Of a DNA stretch of 64,000 bases, positions 7,627-15,628 are shown one piece after another; the stretch's first letter is position 1, and each line of letters opens with the position of its first letter. Position numbers and translations under genes: made by a program. The notes under the pieces were generated by a model. It was not told the origin of the DNA and made no database searches. It was given only the letters and a program-made list of their open reading frames with translations. Source of the stretch: an uncultured Elusimicrobiales bacterium (GTDB taxonomy: Bacteria > Elusimicrobiota > Elusimicrobia > Elusimicrobiales > Elusimicrobiaceae); contig CAKUMH010000007.1 of the NCBI GenBank assembly GCA_934667625.1, forward strand, positions 40,413-104,412, read 5' to 3'.

Positions 7627-8826
7627 TTATTTGACTTTTTCTGCCAACATCCGGCTGATAGTAATCCCCAATTCCCGGCACGATGCTTTAATTTTATCGT
7701 CGGGCACAAAAGGCGATTTTACCGCCGGAGCCACCACTTGTACCTTCATACTTTCCAGTATTTTGGTAAGCTCATCAATCGGCGCCCCATTCCACCCGTA
7801 AGACCCAAAGGCAGCCCCTATCAAATTCTTTTTGCGAAGGCCCTTTAAATAGCACAACACATCCGCCATAGACGGAAAAATTTGGCTATTTAGCACAGGA
7901 GAACCAATAATCAGCGCACTGGCATCTAATAGTTCGGTGGCCACATCACTGCGGTGATTGCTATGCATGGAAAGCTGCTTTACTTCCGTTCCCCCTGCAC
8001 GTAACCCATCGGTAATATAATTAGCCATTTTCTCTGTGCTGCCCCACATGGTGTCGTACACAACAATCGCCTTATTCTTAGGCGCCTGCGTGGCCCATTT
8101 GGCATACAAATTGATAATTTTAGACGGATCCTTCCGCCACACAAATCCGTGGTCTGGTGCAATCAAACGCGGGGAAAGACCCATTTGTTTAACCTGCGCC
8201 AAAAAACGCAGGACAATGTCCGAATACGGAAGGACGATATTGGCGTAGTATTTTTCCGCCTCGTAGAGCCAAAGGCGTTCTTCGTTTTCGTCGTCAAACA
8301 GTTTTCCGGTGGCATAATGCATGCCAAATACGTCGTTGGTAAACAGTACATTTTCCTTCTCTAAGTACGAAAACATACTGTCCGGCCAGTGGAGCATCCG
8401 CGCCTCCACAAACGAAATAGTATCACCGCCAACATCAATACGGTCCCCAGTTTTAACTGTTTTTAATTTTAAATCACAATGAAATTGCGCCGTAATATCC
8501 TTAAATCCCATGTCGGAAACATACACCTCTTGTGGCTGAACGTAATTCACCGTTTGCGGCAGTGCTCCCGAATGGTCCATTTCCGAATGGTTGGAAATAA
8601 TAATCTGAATTTTTTTCGGATCAATTACGCTTTGGATACGCTCCATCATTTCACCATAAAACTCTTTCTTTACGGTATCAATGAGGGTGGGTTTTTGGCC
8701 CATTACCAAATACGCATTGTAGGTTGTACCGCGTTTGGTGGAATATCCGTGAAAATCACGAATATTCCAATCAATCGCCCCTACCCAATAGACTTTTTCC
8801 GAAATTTTTACTGCTTCCATTGTCAT
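7627..8826 (-). CDS. Flavo-diiron protein (O2/NO reductase)
   Basis: 399 aa. It reduces O2 to water (or NO to N2O) in the cytoplasm of anaerobes. The N-terminal metallo-beta-lactamase-like domain has a full diiron set: H80, E82, D84 and H85 (HSEMDH), H146 (LHWPDSM), D165 (TNDVF), H226 (APDHGF). The C-terminal flavodoxin domain begins at VVYDTMWGSTEKMA near residue 255 and binds FMN. There is no fused rubredoxin domain; the rubredoxin is the separate gene at 6914. AAGGAG precedes the ATG by 7 bases. No residue suggests loss of function. Confidence 0.96.
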   Translation of the reverse strand: MTMEAVKISEKVYWVGAIDWNIRDFHGYSTKRGTTYNAYLVMGQKPTLIDTVKKEFYGEMMERIQSVIDPKKIQIIISNHSEMDHSGALPQTVNYVQPQEVYVSDMGFKDITAQFHCDLKLKTVKTGDRIDVGGDTISFVEARMLHWPDSMFSYLEKENVLFTNDVFGMHYATGKLFDDENEERLWLYEAEKYYANIVLPYSDIVLRFLAQVKQMGLSPRLIAPDHGFVWRKDPSKIINLYAKWATQAPKNKAIVVYDTMWGSTEKMANYITDGLRAGGTEVKQLSMHSNHRSDVATELLDASALIIGSPVLNSQIFPSMADVLCYLKGLRKKNLIGAAFGSYGWNGAPIDELTKILESMKVQVVAPAVKSPFVPDDKIKASCRELGITISRMLAEKVK

Positions 8827-8851
8827 CTAAAATCTCCTTATTCTTTTCCAA

Positions 8852-9238
8852 TTAATTTTCTTTCTGCCACAACCCGTGTAAATTGCAATACTCTCGGGCT
8901 AATACTTTGTCCGACTTGCTGGCAAATTCTGCACAGGGTTTATCCCCGGGGCGCAACTGTTTGCGCTGCACTTTACCGCATTTTTCACAAATCAGTTCAA
9001 TCCATTCAATGTGGTGTTCTTCCGTCATTGGATGTTCCACGCTACCAATGGTAACGCGGTATCCGCCTTCTATTTTTTCAATCACCGGAACATGCTTTTC
9101 GGCTGCACCGTCCGAGGTACCTGCCTCCATTTTTTGCATAGGTTTGCCACAGCAGACTAATTCTCCGCCGGAGGCATGCACCACCTCTACTATATTTCCA
9201 CATACACTGCACTTGTAAATTTCATTCATTTTTGTCAT
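8852..9238 (-). CDS. dfx: Desulfoferrodoxin (superoxide reductase)
   Basis: 128 aa from the ATG at 9238, which has AAGGGG in front; an in-frame upstream start at 9271 overlaps tpx and adds only basic residues. The N-terminal desulforedoxin-type centre has C10, C13, C29 and C30. The catalytic Fe site has the EKHVP motif (H49), H69, H75, C118 and H121. This is the two-centre class I form. It reduces superoxide to peroxide, which Tpx, encoded just upstream, can remove, using electrons from rubredoxin. Confidence 0.95.
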   Translation of the reverse strand: MTKMNEIYKCSVCGNIVEVVHASGGELVCCGKPMQKMEAGTSDGAAEKHVPVIEKIEGGYRVTIGSVEHPMTEEHHIEWIELICEKCGKVQRKQLRPGDKPCAEFASKSDKVLAREYCNLHGLWQKEN

Positions 9239-9261
9239 ATTTTTCCCCTTTTTTACACATT

Positions 9262-9771
9262 TTACAAACATTTTTGAACTTCCGTTAACACGGTTTTATA
9301 GTCCGGTTCATGCGTCACTTCTGGAACAAACTCTACATATTGAACCAGGCCCTTTTTATCTATCACAAATACAGCCCTTGTTAATAATCCCAAGTCCTCC
9401 AGCAAAACTCCGTAATCTTGGGCAAAGCCAAAGTTTCGGTAATCGGAGGCAGTTTTTACGTTTTTTACACCATTGGCCGCGCACCAGCGGGTTTGCGCAA
9501 AGGGCAAATCCCGACTGACCGTTAAGACCACCACATCATCCGACAATTTATTCGCTTCCAAGTTAAAACGCCGTGTTTCCACACTGCACACAGGTGTATC
9601 TAACGAAGGCACGCACGAAATAAGGAGCACTTTTCCGTCAAAATCGGATTTTTGCACCAATTCCAACGCATTTCCCACCAGTTTAAAATCGGGCGCTTTA
9701 TCCCCCCGTTTAAGCGCCTTCCCTACTACGGAAACAGCTAAACCGTTCATAGTAATTTTTTTCGGTTCCAT
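9262..9771 (-). CDS. tpx: Thiol peroxidase (atypical 2-Cys peroxiredoxin)
   Basis: 169 aa, the usual Tpx length. It reduces H2O2 and organic peroxides in the cytoplasm with thioredoxin. The peroxidatic Cys is C62 in SLDTPVCSVETRRF with T59 in place; the resolving Cys is C97 (RWCAANG). GGGGAG precedes the ATG. It is the first gene of the operon tpx - dfx - flavo-diiron - flavin reductase - rubredoxin, all with gaps of 13-26 bases. A promoter and a Fur/PerR-like palindrome lie directly upstream. Confidence 0.95.
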   Translation of the reverse strand: MEPKKITMNGLAVSVVGKALKRGDKAPDFKLVGNALELVQKSDFDGKVLLISCVPSLDTPVCSVETRRFNLEANKLSDDVVVLTVSRDLPFAQTRWCAANGVKNVKTASDYRNFGFAQDYGVLLEDLGLLTRAVFVIDKKGLVQYVEFVPEVTHEPDYKTVLTEVQKCL

Positions 9772-9795
9772 ATTACTCCCCTTTTTTCTTATTAA

Positions 9796-9841
9796 TAATA
9801 ATTCTTATTAATAGTATAGCTTATTTTTATCTTTCTGTCTT
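9796..9841 (-). promoter_or_regulatory. tpx-operon promoter with Fur/PerR-like operator
   Basis: Minus strand: -35 AAGACA (plus 9836-9841), 17-base spacer, -10 TATACT (plus 9813-9818). Just downstream, over the expected start of transcription, TAATAAT-T-CTTATTA (9796-9810) is a 7-1-7 inverted repeat with one mismatch, the layout of PerR/Fur boxes. A direct repeat of CTTATTAATA (9788 and 9804) overlaps it. Repression relieved by peroxide is inferred; no regulator gene is in the window. Confidence 0.6.
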
Positions 9842-10034
9842 TTTTATTTTAAAAATCATTTTTTGTTTATACAAGAAAAAAAAGTGATTAGTTTATGTTA
9901 AAAAATTAAATTTTGCTTAAATTTACGTTTTAACAAGCTTAATAACAATTTTTAATACACATACACTTAAATTTTTTAAAAATGGCTTATTGCGCATTTT
10001 TATCCCATTTAACGCTATTTTTGTATTTTTTTAA
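9842..10034. other. AT-rich intergenic stretch upstream of dnaA
   Basis: The gene-free region 9772-10096 between divergent tpx and dnaA is very AT-rich with long A and T runs. Apart from the two promoters at its ends I find no DnaA box, hairpin or ORF. It could serve as the unwinding element of the origin (inference). Confidence 0.5.
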
Positions 10035-10063
10035 TTGACCTATGGGTTAATAAGTGGTAATAT
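10035..10063 (+). promoter_or_regulatory. dnaA promoter
   Basis: -35 TTGACC (10035-10040), 17-base spacer, -10 TAATAT (10058-10063). Transcription should start near 10070. Confidence 0.75.
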
Positions 10064-10095
10064 TAAATAAATCATTCTTTGTATGGCGGCGTTAT

Positions 10096-10104
10096 TGTGG
10101 ATAA
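10096..10104 (-). promoter_or_regulatory. DnaA box overlapping the dnaA start
   Basis: TGTGGATAA is the exact reverse complement of TTATCCACA. It covers the GTG start codon at 10097, suggesting autoregulation by DnaA. Confidence 0.75.
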
Positions 10105-11494
10105 TTTACAAGTATTTCCCCAGTTAGTTCCTGTTTTTCAAGAAATAGAAAACATTATAGGTAAAGATACGTACGATATGTGGCTGCGCCCGGCCGATTT
10201 TGACTATACGGGCACAGTACTTACTATTTCATTACCTAACCAATTTTGGGGCAAAACAATTCGTGAACGCTACGAACATATTATTAAGGACGCCTTTTTA
10301 AAACACTTAGGCGCGGAAATTTCTGTGGCGTATGCCTTGTCTACTCCGGAACCGGTTTCTACTGTCAAATCCGCCCAAGATATTTTGGCCACGTTGCCTG
10401 CCTATTCACAGCCGGCAAATAACACAGCCCCTCAACAGCCTGCGCCTACTGTAAATCCATTTGCCTCGCGCTTAAACGCCTCTTATACTTTTGATAATTT
10501 TATTGAATCTCCCTCTAACCGCTTTGCTTATAAAGCAGCTGAAGCAGTTGTGCATAAAATGGGACACCGCGAAAATAATCCACTTGTTATTTATTCTGCT
10601 CCTGGTTTGGGTAAAACCCATTTATTGCACGCTATTGGAAACCAAATTTTAAAAGAAAACCCTAACGCCAAAGTGCTTTACATGTCCGGCGAAGAATTTG
10701 TCAGTGAATATATTGAAGCTTTACAAAATAAAGAATCGGAAAGTTTCCGCAAAAAATACCGCTCACTGGATTGTTTTTTAATGGATGATATTCAATTTGT
10801 AGCAGGGAAATCAGCCAGCCAAGAGGAATTTTTTTACACCTTTAATGCTTTATTTGAAAGCCATAAACAAATTGTCTTATCCTCCGATCGGACACCGCAA
10901 CAGCTGGAACTGACCGAAAGACTTTCTTCGCGTTTATTATCCGGCATTACAGTGGAAATAAAACTGCCTAATTTAGAAACGCGTATTGCTATTTTGCGCC
11001 AAAAAAGAGAGAGCACAAATTTTGATATTGGAGATGATGTGCTGGCTTTTATTGCGGAAGGAGTACAAAGTAACATCCGCGAGCTGGAAGGGTCTCTCTT
11101 CCGTTTGGTGGCCTATTGCGGTATGCACGGCGTCACACCGACTATTGCTATTGCCAAAGAACTGCTGGCTGATATTTTAGTAAGCGAAAACGATTTATCT
11201 ATTAATGTTAATTCCATTAAAAAAATGGTAGGAAAACATTTTAATATTCGTATGGAGGACTTTAACTCCAAACGTAAGACGCAGTCTATTGCGTGGCCAC
11301 GCCAAATTGCTATGTTTTTAACTACGGAGCTGACGGACCTGTCGCTGCCGGAAATCGGACGCGAATTCAACCGGGACCACAGTACTGTAGTACACGCACG
11401 CGATTTAGTGAAAGAAAAAGTAGAAACAGATCCGTTTTTTGCAGCCGAAATAAACCAAATTATCTTGGATATTAAGGCTGTGGATAAAAAGTAA
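10097..11494 (+). CDS. dnaA: Chromosomal replication initiator DnaA
   Basis: 465 aa from GTG 10097; a TTG at 10079 would add six residues. Neither has a strong Shine-Dalgarno, and the GTG matches the usual N-terminus better. Domain I is about residues 1-85 and is followed by a short Gln/Pro linker. The AAA+ domain has FDNFIESPSNRFA, Walker A APGLGKTHLLHAIG and Walker B CFLMDDIQFVAGK. Domain IV has the DnaA signature EIGREFNRDHSTVVHAR, the box-recognition helix-turn-helix. It initiates replication by binding DnaA boxes; boxes lie at its start, its end and downstream. Confidence 0.97.
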   Translation: MDNLQVFPQLVPVFQEIENIIGKDTYDMWLRPADFDYTGTVLTISLPNQFWGKTIRERYEHIIKDAFLKHLGAEISVAYALSTPEPVSTVKSAQDILATLPAYSQPANNTAPQQPAPTVNPFASRLNASYTFDNFIESPSNRFAYKAAEAVVHKMGHRENNPLVIYSAPGLGKTHLLHAIGNQILKENPNAKVLYMSGEEFVSEYIEALQNKESESFRKKYRSLDCFLMDDIQFVAGKSASQEEFFYTFNALFESHKQIVLSSDRTPQQLELTERLSSRLLSGITVEIKLPNLETRIAILRQKRESTNFDIGDDVLAFIAEGVQSNIRELEGSLFRLVAYCGMHGVTPTIAIAKELLADILVSENDLSINVNSIKKMVGKHFNIRMEDFNSKRKTQSIAWPRQIAMFLTTELTDLSLPEIGREFNRDHSTVVHARDLVKEKVETDPFFAAEINQIILDIKAVDKK

Positions 11495-11630
11495 ACAGGT
11501 TGTGGATAACCCGTGAATAAGTGAATAAAACAGCGGGTAAATTTTTTAAAGGTGGAAAATGTGGACAAAAAAAGAGGGTTGTGCACATCGCCCAGAAATG
11601 GAGTGTATAGGTAAAGTCACATTATCCACG
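11479..11630. other. oriC: Candidate chromosomal origin: DnaA-box cluster between dnaA and dnaN
   Basis: Two perfect boxes on the minus strand (TGTGGATAA at 11479-11487 and 11501-11509) are 22 bases apart, two helical turns. One-mismatch boxes follow: TGTGGACAA (11560-11568) and TTATCCACG (11622-11630). An AT-rich tract (AAATTTTTTAAA, about 11539-11550) lies between. Genes to the left run leftward and genes to the right run rightward, as expected at a bidirectional origin. Confidence 0.75.
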
Positions 11631-11650
11631 CAATCAACAGGACATATAAT
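11622..11650 (+). promoter_or_regulatory. dnaN promoter overlapping a DnaA box
   Basis: -10 TATAAT (11645-11650) is spaced 17 bases from TTATCC (11622-11627), a weak -35 that is also the start of a DnaA-like box. DnaA bound there could block dnaN transcription. Confidence 0.5.
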
Positions 11651-11663
11651 TAGGGATTAAGAT

Positions 11664-12773
11664 ATGAAAATAAATATTACTAAAGCCACCCTTTTGGAAG
11701 GCATTCAGATTGTTTCCGCAGGCGTTTCGTCACGCACTACGCTTCCGATTTTGCACAACTTTTTAATGGAAGCCCAAAATGGCAAGTTAAAGCTTGTCCG
11801 CACCGATATGGAAATGGCTACCGTGCACTACGTAAATGCCGAGGTGGAGGAAGAAGGAAGCATTACTGTGCCGATGAAAGAATTTTCCGACATTATTAAA
11901 AATTTAGCCGATGATAAAGAAATTAATCTCTATACGGATGAAAATAATAAATTTCACATTAAATCCGGCAAAAGCAAATTTTGGGTGATTGGTACGCCTA
12001 AGTCCGAATATCCGGCCATTCCCGATGTAGAACTGTCCAACAGTGTGGCGTTAGACCCTTTGGAATTGCAAAAAATGATTGAAAAAACGGCTTTTTCTGC
12101 TTCTACGCAGGAAACCCGCTATATTTTAAATGGTCTGTTGTGGAATAATACGGCCGAGAAATTTGAAATTGTAGCGACGGACGGCGGCCGTTTGGCGGTG
12201 GCCGCGCATGAGGCGCTCCCCGGCAGTAAAGAATTTAAAATTATTATTCCCACTAAAATTTTAAACGAAGTGTGCCGCTATATTTCTATTGCCAAACCGG
12301 CAAAGGACAGCAAAATAAACGTCAATGTATCGTCCAATCAGGTAAGCTTTATGATGAACGAAACCACGTTTATTTCGCGCTTGATTGAGGGAAATTTTCC
12401 CAATTACAACCAAGTTATTCCTACCAAAAAGAATATCTTTTTTGAAGTATTTGCCAAGGAATTATTAGCCTCTACCCGCCGTGCCGCGCTCTGCTCGGGT
12501 GAGTTTGGCAGTGTAGTGAAATACAAATTGGAAAATAATACGCTGACGGTTTCCTCCAATTCCCAAAATATGGATTTTACGGACGAATTGCCTATTGAAT
12601 ATATTCAGGAAGCGTTTGATGCAGCCTTTAACCCTCAATACATTATTGACGTGTTAAAGAATATTTCCACGGAAAAGGTGGCCTTTTCTTTTGTAAATGC
12701 CTCTCAGCCAGTACTAGTGGAACCCGTGGGTGATACGACGTTTAAATATGTGATTATGCCGGTGCGTGCCTAA
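11664..12773 (+). CDS. dnaN: DNA polymerase III beta subunit (sliding clamp)
   Basis: 369 aa, normal length, three clamp repeats. Recognisable parts are VSSRTTLPILHNFLMEA near the start, SGKSKFWVIGTPKSEYP, RYILNGLLW, ATDGGRLAV, and the C-terminal VEPVGDTTFKYVIMPVR, the canonical clamp ending. It forms the ring that holds the polymerase on DNA. The predicted leader is only about 7 bases. Its stop overlaps the start of the next gene (TAATG). Confidence 0.97.
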   Translation: MKINITKATLLEGIQIVSAGVSSRTTLPILHNFLMEAQNGKLKLVRTDMEMATVHYVNAEVEEEGSITVPMKEFSDIIKNLADDKEINLYTDENNKFHIKSGKSKFWVIGTPKSEYPAIPDVELSNSVALDPLELQKMIEKTAFSASTQETRYILNGLLWNNTAEKFEIVATDGGRLAVAAHEALPGSKEFKIIIPTKILNEVCRYISIAKPAKDSKINVNVSSNQVSFMMNETTFISRLIEGNFPNYNQVIPTKKNIFFEVFAKELLASTRRAALCSGEFGSVVKYKLENNTLTVSSNSQNMDFTDELPIEYIQEAFDAAFNPQYIIDVLKNISTEKVAFSFVNASQPVLVEPVGDTTFKYVIMPVRA

Positions 12774-13069
12774 TGAAATTTGGCGCAAAACCCCGTAAAG
12801 AGTGGCGCAGTTCCAAAGAACTGGAGTATAGTTTTAACCCGCTCCACCAACAGTTAAACCGTTTGATGATTTTAAATCACGTATGGAACGAGTTGGTGGG
12901 CAATAAAGGCCGCTTTTGGGTGCTTACGGCAGTGCAGGGAGGGACGTTATTTGTACAAGTTAAAATTTCCGTAGCAAAAAATGAACTGATTGCCCGCAGG
13001 CAGCAGCTGATTACGGAACTCAATAAACATTTTGAACGTCCGTGGATTAAAAAAATTGAAATTAAGTAA
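12773..13069 (+). CDS. DUF721 / DciA-like protein
   Basis: 98 aa. The pattern of a short helical start, then LNHVWNELVGNKGRFWVLTA, then a Leu/Val strand pair (GGTLFVQVKISVAKNELI) and RRQQLITELNKHF fits DUF721, whose best-known member DciA helps load the replicative helicase. The place between dnaN and gyrB also fits. Its ATG overlaps the dnaN stop by one base, so translation is coupled. recF, often found here, is absent. The match is by pattern only. Confidence 0.65.
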   Translation: MKFGAKPRKEWRSSKELEYSFNPLHQQLNRLMILNHVWNELVGNKGRFWVLTAVQGGTLFVQVKISVAKNELIARRQQLITELNKHFERPWIKKIEIK

Positions 13070-13096
13070 GTTTTACATTTCATCAAGGAGTTGTAA

Positions 13097-15571
13097 ATGA
13101 CGACTGAAGAACAGAAAGAGAAGGATTATGATTCTTCCAAAATTACCGTTTTAGAAGGGCTGGAAGCGGTGCGTAAGCGCCCGGCCATGTACATTGGCTC
13201 AACGGGTCTGCCCGGTTTGCACCATTTGGTGTATGAGGTGGTGGATAACTCCGTAGACGAAATTTTGGCTGGTGGCGCCACCACGATTACCGTTACGATC
13301 AAAGACGATATGACCTGCTCCATTCAGGACGACGGACGCGGTATCCCGGTAGACCTGATGAAGAACGCCAAGGACGCCAAACTGCGCAACAAATCCGCCC
13401 TGGAAGTAGTAATGACGGTGTTACACGCCGGCGGCAAATTTGACAGCGGCGCTTATAAAGTGTCCGGCGGGTTGCACGGGGTAGGTGTTTCGTGTGTAAA
13501 CGCTCTTTCCGAAACCATGGATGTGGAAGTAAGAAGAAACGGGCATATTCACTTTCAGCGTTATCACCGCGGTAAGCCGGAAGCACCCGTACAGATAATT
13601 GGCGACACCGATGAACATGGTACCAAAGTAACTTTTCACGCTGATAAAGAAATTTTTGGCGATGTTGCCTTTTCGTACGAAACGATTGGCAACCGTCTGC
13701 GCGAATTGGCGTTTTTAAATGCCGGCGTAAAAATTATTTACACCGATGAACGCAAAGAGGACAACCCGACAGTTACCTTCCACTTTGAAGGAGGTATTGC
13801 CCAGTTTGTTAAATTTTTGAACACCAACAAAACGGTCATTAACCCAGAACCTATTTACCTGACCAAAGAAGTGGGTGATAATTACATTTCCTTTGCTATT
13901 CAATACAACGAAAGTTATTCCGAAAACGTGTTTTCGTTTGTGAACAACATTCACACCGTGGAAGGCGGTACACACTTAAGCGGTTTCCGCGCTTCGCTCA
14001 CGCGTATTATTAACGAATACATTAAGAGCAATAATCTTTCCAAACATAAAGATATTTCTGTGGGCGGGGATGATATTAAAGAAGGTCTTACGGCGGTGTT
14101 ATCCGTTAAAATTCCACACCCGCAGTTTGAAGGGCAGACTAAAACCAAGCTCGGCAACTCAGAAGTGGAAGGTATTGTCCGTTCCGTGGTGAGCGAAACC
14201 TTATCTACTTTTTTTGAAGAAAACCCCAAAACGGCCCGTGCCATTTGCGAAAAATGCGTGGGAGCGGCTATAGCGCGTGAAGCGGCACGCAAAGCGCGTG
14301 ACTTAACCCGCCGCAAAGGAGCCTTGGAAGGAGGTGGACTCCCCGGAAAATTGGCGGATTGCCAAGAAAGAGATTCCGCTAAGTGCGAGCTTTTCCTGGT
14401 AGAGGGTGACTCCGCAGGCGGTTCTGCCAAACAAGGGCGTGACCGCGTGTTTCAGGCTATTTTGCCGCTCCGCGGTAAAATTTTGAACGTAGAAAAAGCC
14501 CCACTTGTTAAAATTTTGTCCAGCGATACCGTGCGCGACTTAATTGCCGCCGTCGGTACCGGGGTGGGGGAAGGCGAAGGCGGATTTGATCTCTCTAAAC
14601 TTCGCTACCACAAAATTATTTTGATGGCTGATGCTGATGTGGACGGACAGCATATTTCTACCTTACTTTTGACATTCTTCTACCGCCAATTAAAGCCGCT
14701 TATTGATAACGGACACATTTACTTGGCCCAACCGCCGCTGTACAAGGTGAAAAAAGGCAAAGTGGAGCAATATCTGCAGACTGAAGACCAAATGCAGCAG
14801 TGGTTGATGAAAGAGGGGCTCGCCACGGTGACCGTGACGGATATGAAGCAAAATATGGCCCTGACCACCGAACAGCTCAAGGATTTGCTTAAAATCTTGC
14901 GGGACGTAGAGGATACGCTTGGCAAACTGGAAGTAAAAAACATCACCCTGAACGATTTTATGGCGTTTTTGGCTGAAGGCAAAGTGCCGGTGTATCGTAT
15001 CCCGTTAAGAAGCGGCGGTTTCCGCTATTTCTACACGGAGCAGGAATACCGCGAATACGAGGACCAGTATATGCAGGAAAAACGCGAGGAATTGGCGGCT
15101 GACGGCGTAGACGTGGCAACGATTAGCAACGAAAGTTTGGTCCCCGAACACCAAAGCTTATTTGAATTCGGCAAGCTCTTGGCTGATGAAAAGAAGATGG
15201 AGGTCTTTGGCTTTACCTTTGCGCAGTACCCGGTAATTGAAAGTGAAAAGGACCGCATTAATCCGCTCTTTAAGGTAAACAACGGCAAAGCAGATGCTTT
15301 GGTATACAGCTTGGCGGAACTTTTACACGCAGTGAAGGAAGCAGCCTCCTCCGGGGCTACCATCCAGCGCTATAAAGGTTTGGGTGAAATGAACCCCGAA
15401 CAGCTGTGGGAAACCACCATGGACCCGGCTAAACGCAAACTCATCCAGGTAAAAATCAACGACGCTACTGATACAGAACAAGCGTTTACGATGTTGATGG
15501 GTGATAAAGTAGAGCCGCGCCGCGACTTTATTCAATCCCACGCCCTGGAAGTAAAGAACTTGGATATTTAA
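13097..15571 (+). CDS. gyrB: DNA gyrase subunit B
   Basis: 824 aa. ATPase subunit of gyrase, which introduces negative supercoils. GHKL ATPase motifs: VYEVVDNSVDE, DDGRGIPVD, GGLHGVGVSCVNALS. TOPRIM: CELFLVEGDSAGGSAKQGRDR and ILMADADVDGQHI. C-terminus: QRYKGLGEMNPEQLWETTMDP. Between TOPRIM and that C-terminal motif lies an insert of about 170 residues (starting near VEQYLQTEDQMQQW), as in E. coli-type GyrB of about 800 residues. AAGGAG stands 7 bases before the ATG. Confidence 0.97.
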   Translation: MTTEEQKEKDYDSSKITVLEGLEAVRKRPAMYIGSTGLPGLHHLVYEVVDNSVDEILAGGATTITVTIKDDMTCSIQDDGRGIPVDLMKNAKDAKLRNKSALEVVMTVLHAGGKFDSGAYKVSGGLHGVGVSCVNALSETMDVEVRRNGHIHFQRYHRGKPEAPVQIIGDTDEHGTKVTFHADKEIFGDVAFSYETIGNRLRELAFLNAGVKIIYTDERKEDNPTVTFHFEGGIAQFVKFLNTNKTVINPEPIYLTKEVGDNYISFAIQYNESYSENVFSFVNNIHTVEGGTHLSGFRASLTRIINEYIKSNNLSKHKDISVGGDDIKEGLTAVLSVKIPHPQFEGQTKTKLGNSEVEGIVRSVVSETLSTFFEENPKTARAICEKCVGAAIAREAARKARDLTRRKGALEGGGLPGKLADCQERDSAKCELFLVEGDSAGGSAKQGRDRVFQAILPLRGKILNVEKAPLVKILSSDTVRDLIAAVGTGVGEGEGGFDLSKLRYHKIILMADADVDGQHISTLLLTFFYRQLKPLIDNGHIYLAQPPLYKVKKGKVEQYLQTEDQMQQWLMKEGLATVTVTDMKQNMALTTEQLKDLLKILRDVEDTLGKLEVKNITLNDFMAFLAEGKVPVYRIPLRSGGFRYFYTEQEYREYEDQYMQEKREELAADGVDVATISNESLVPEHQSLFEFGKLLADEKKMEVFGFTFAQYPVIESEKDRINPLFKVNNGKADALVYSLAELLHAVKEAASSGATIQRYKGLGEMNPEQLWETTMDPAKRKLIQVKINDATDTEQAFTMLMGDKVEPRRDFIQSHALEVKNLDI

Positions 15572-15628
15572 TACACTGGGCCCGTGTGGCCCCTGTACGA
15601 TTTAATCCGTAACAGGAGATATTTTTAA

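Noticed and set aside
8479..9054. Plus-strand frame of 191 codons across the flavo-diiron and desulfoferrodoxin genes
   Set aside because: Spans two well-supported opposite-strand genes and shows no protein-like pattern.
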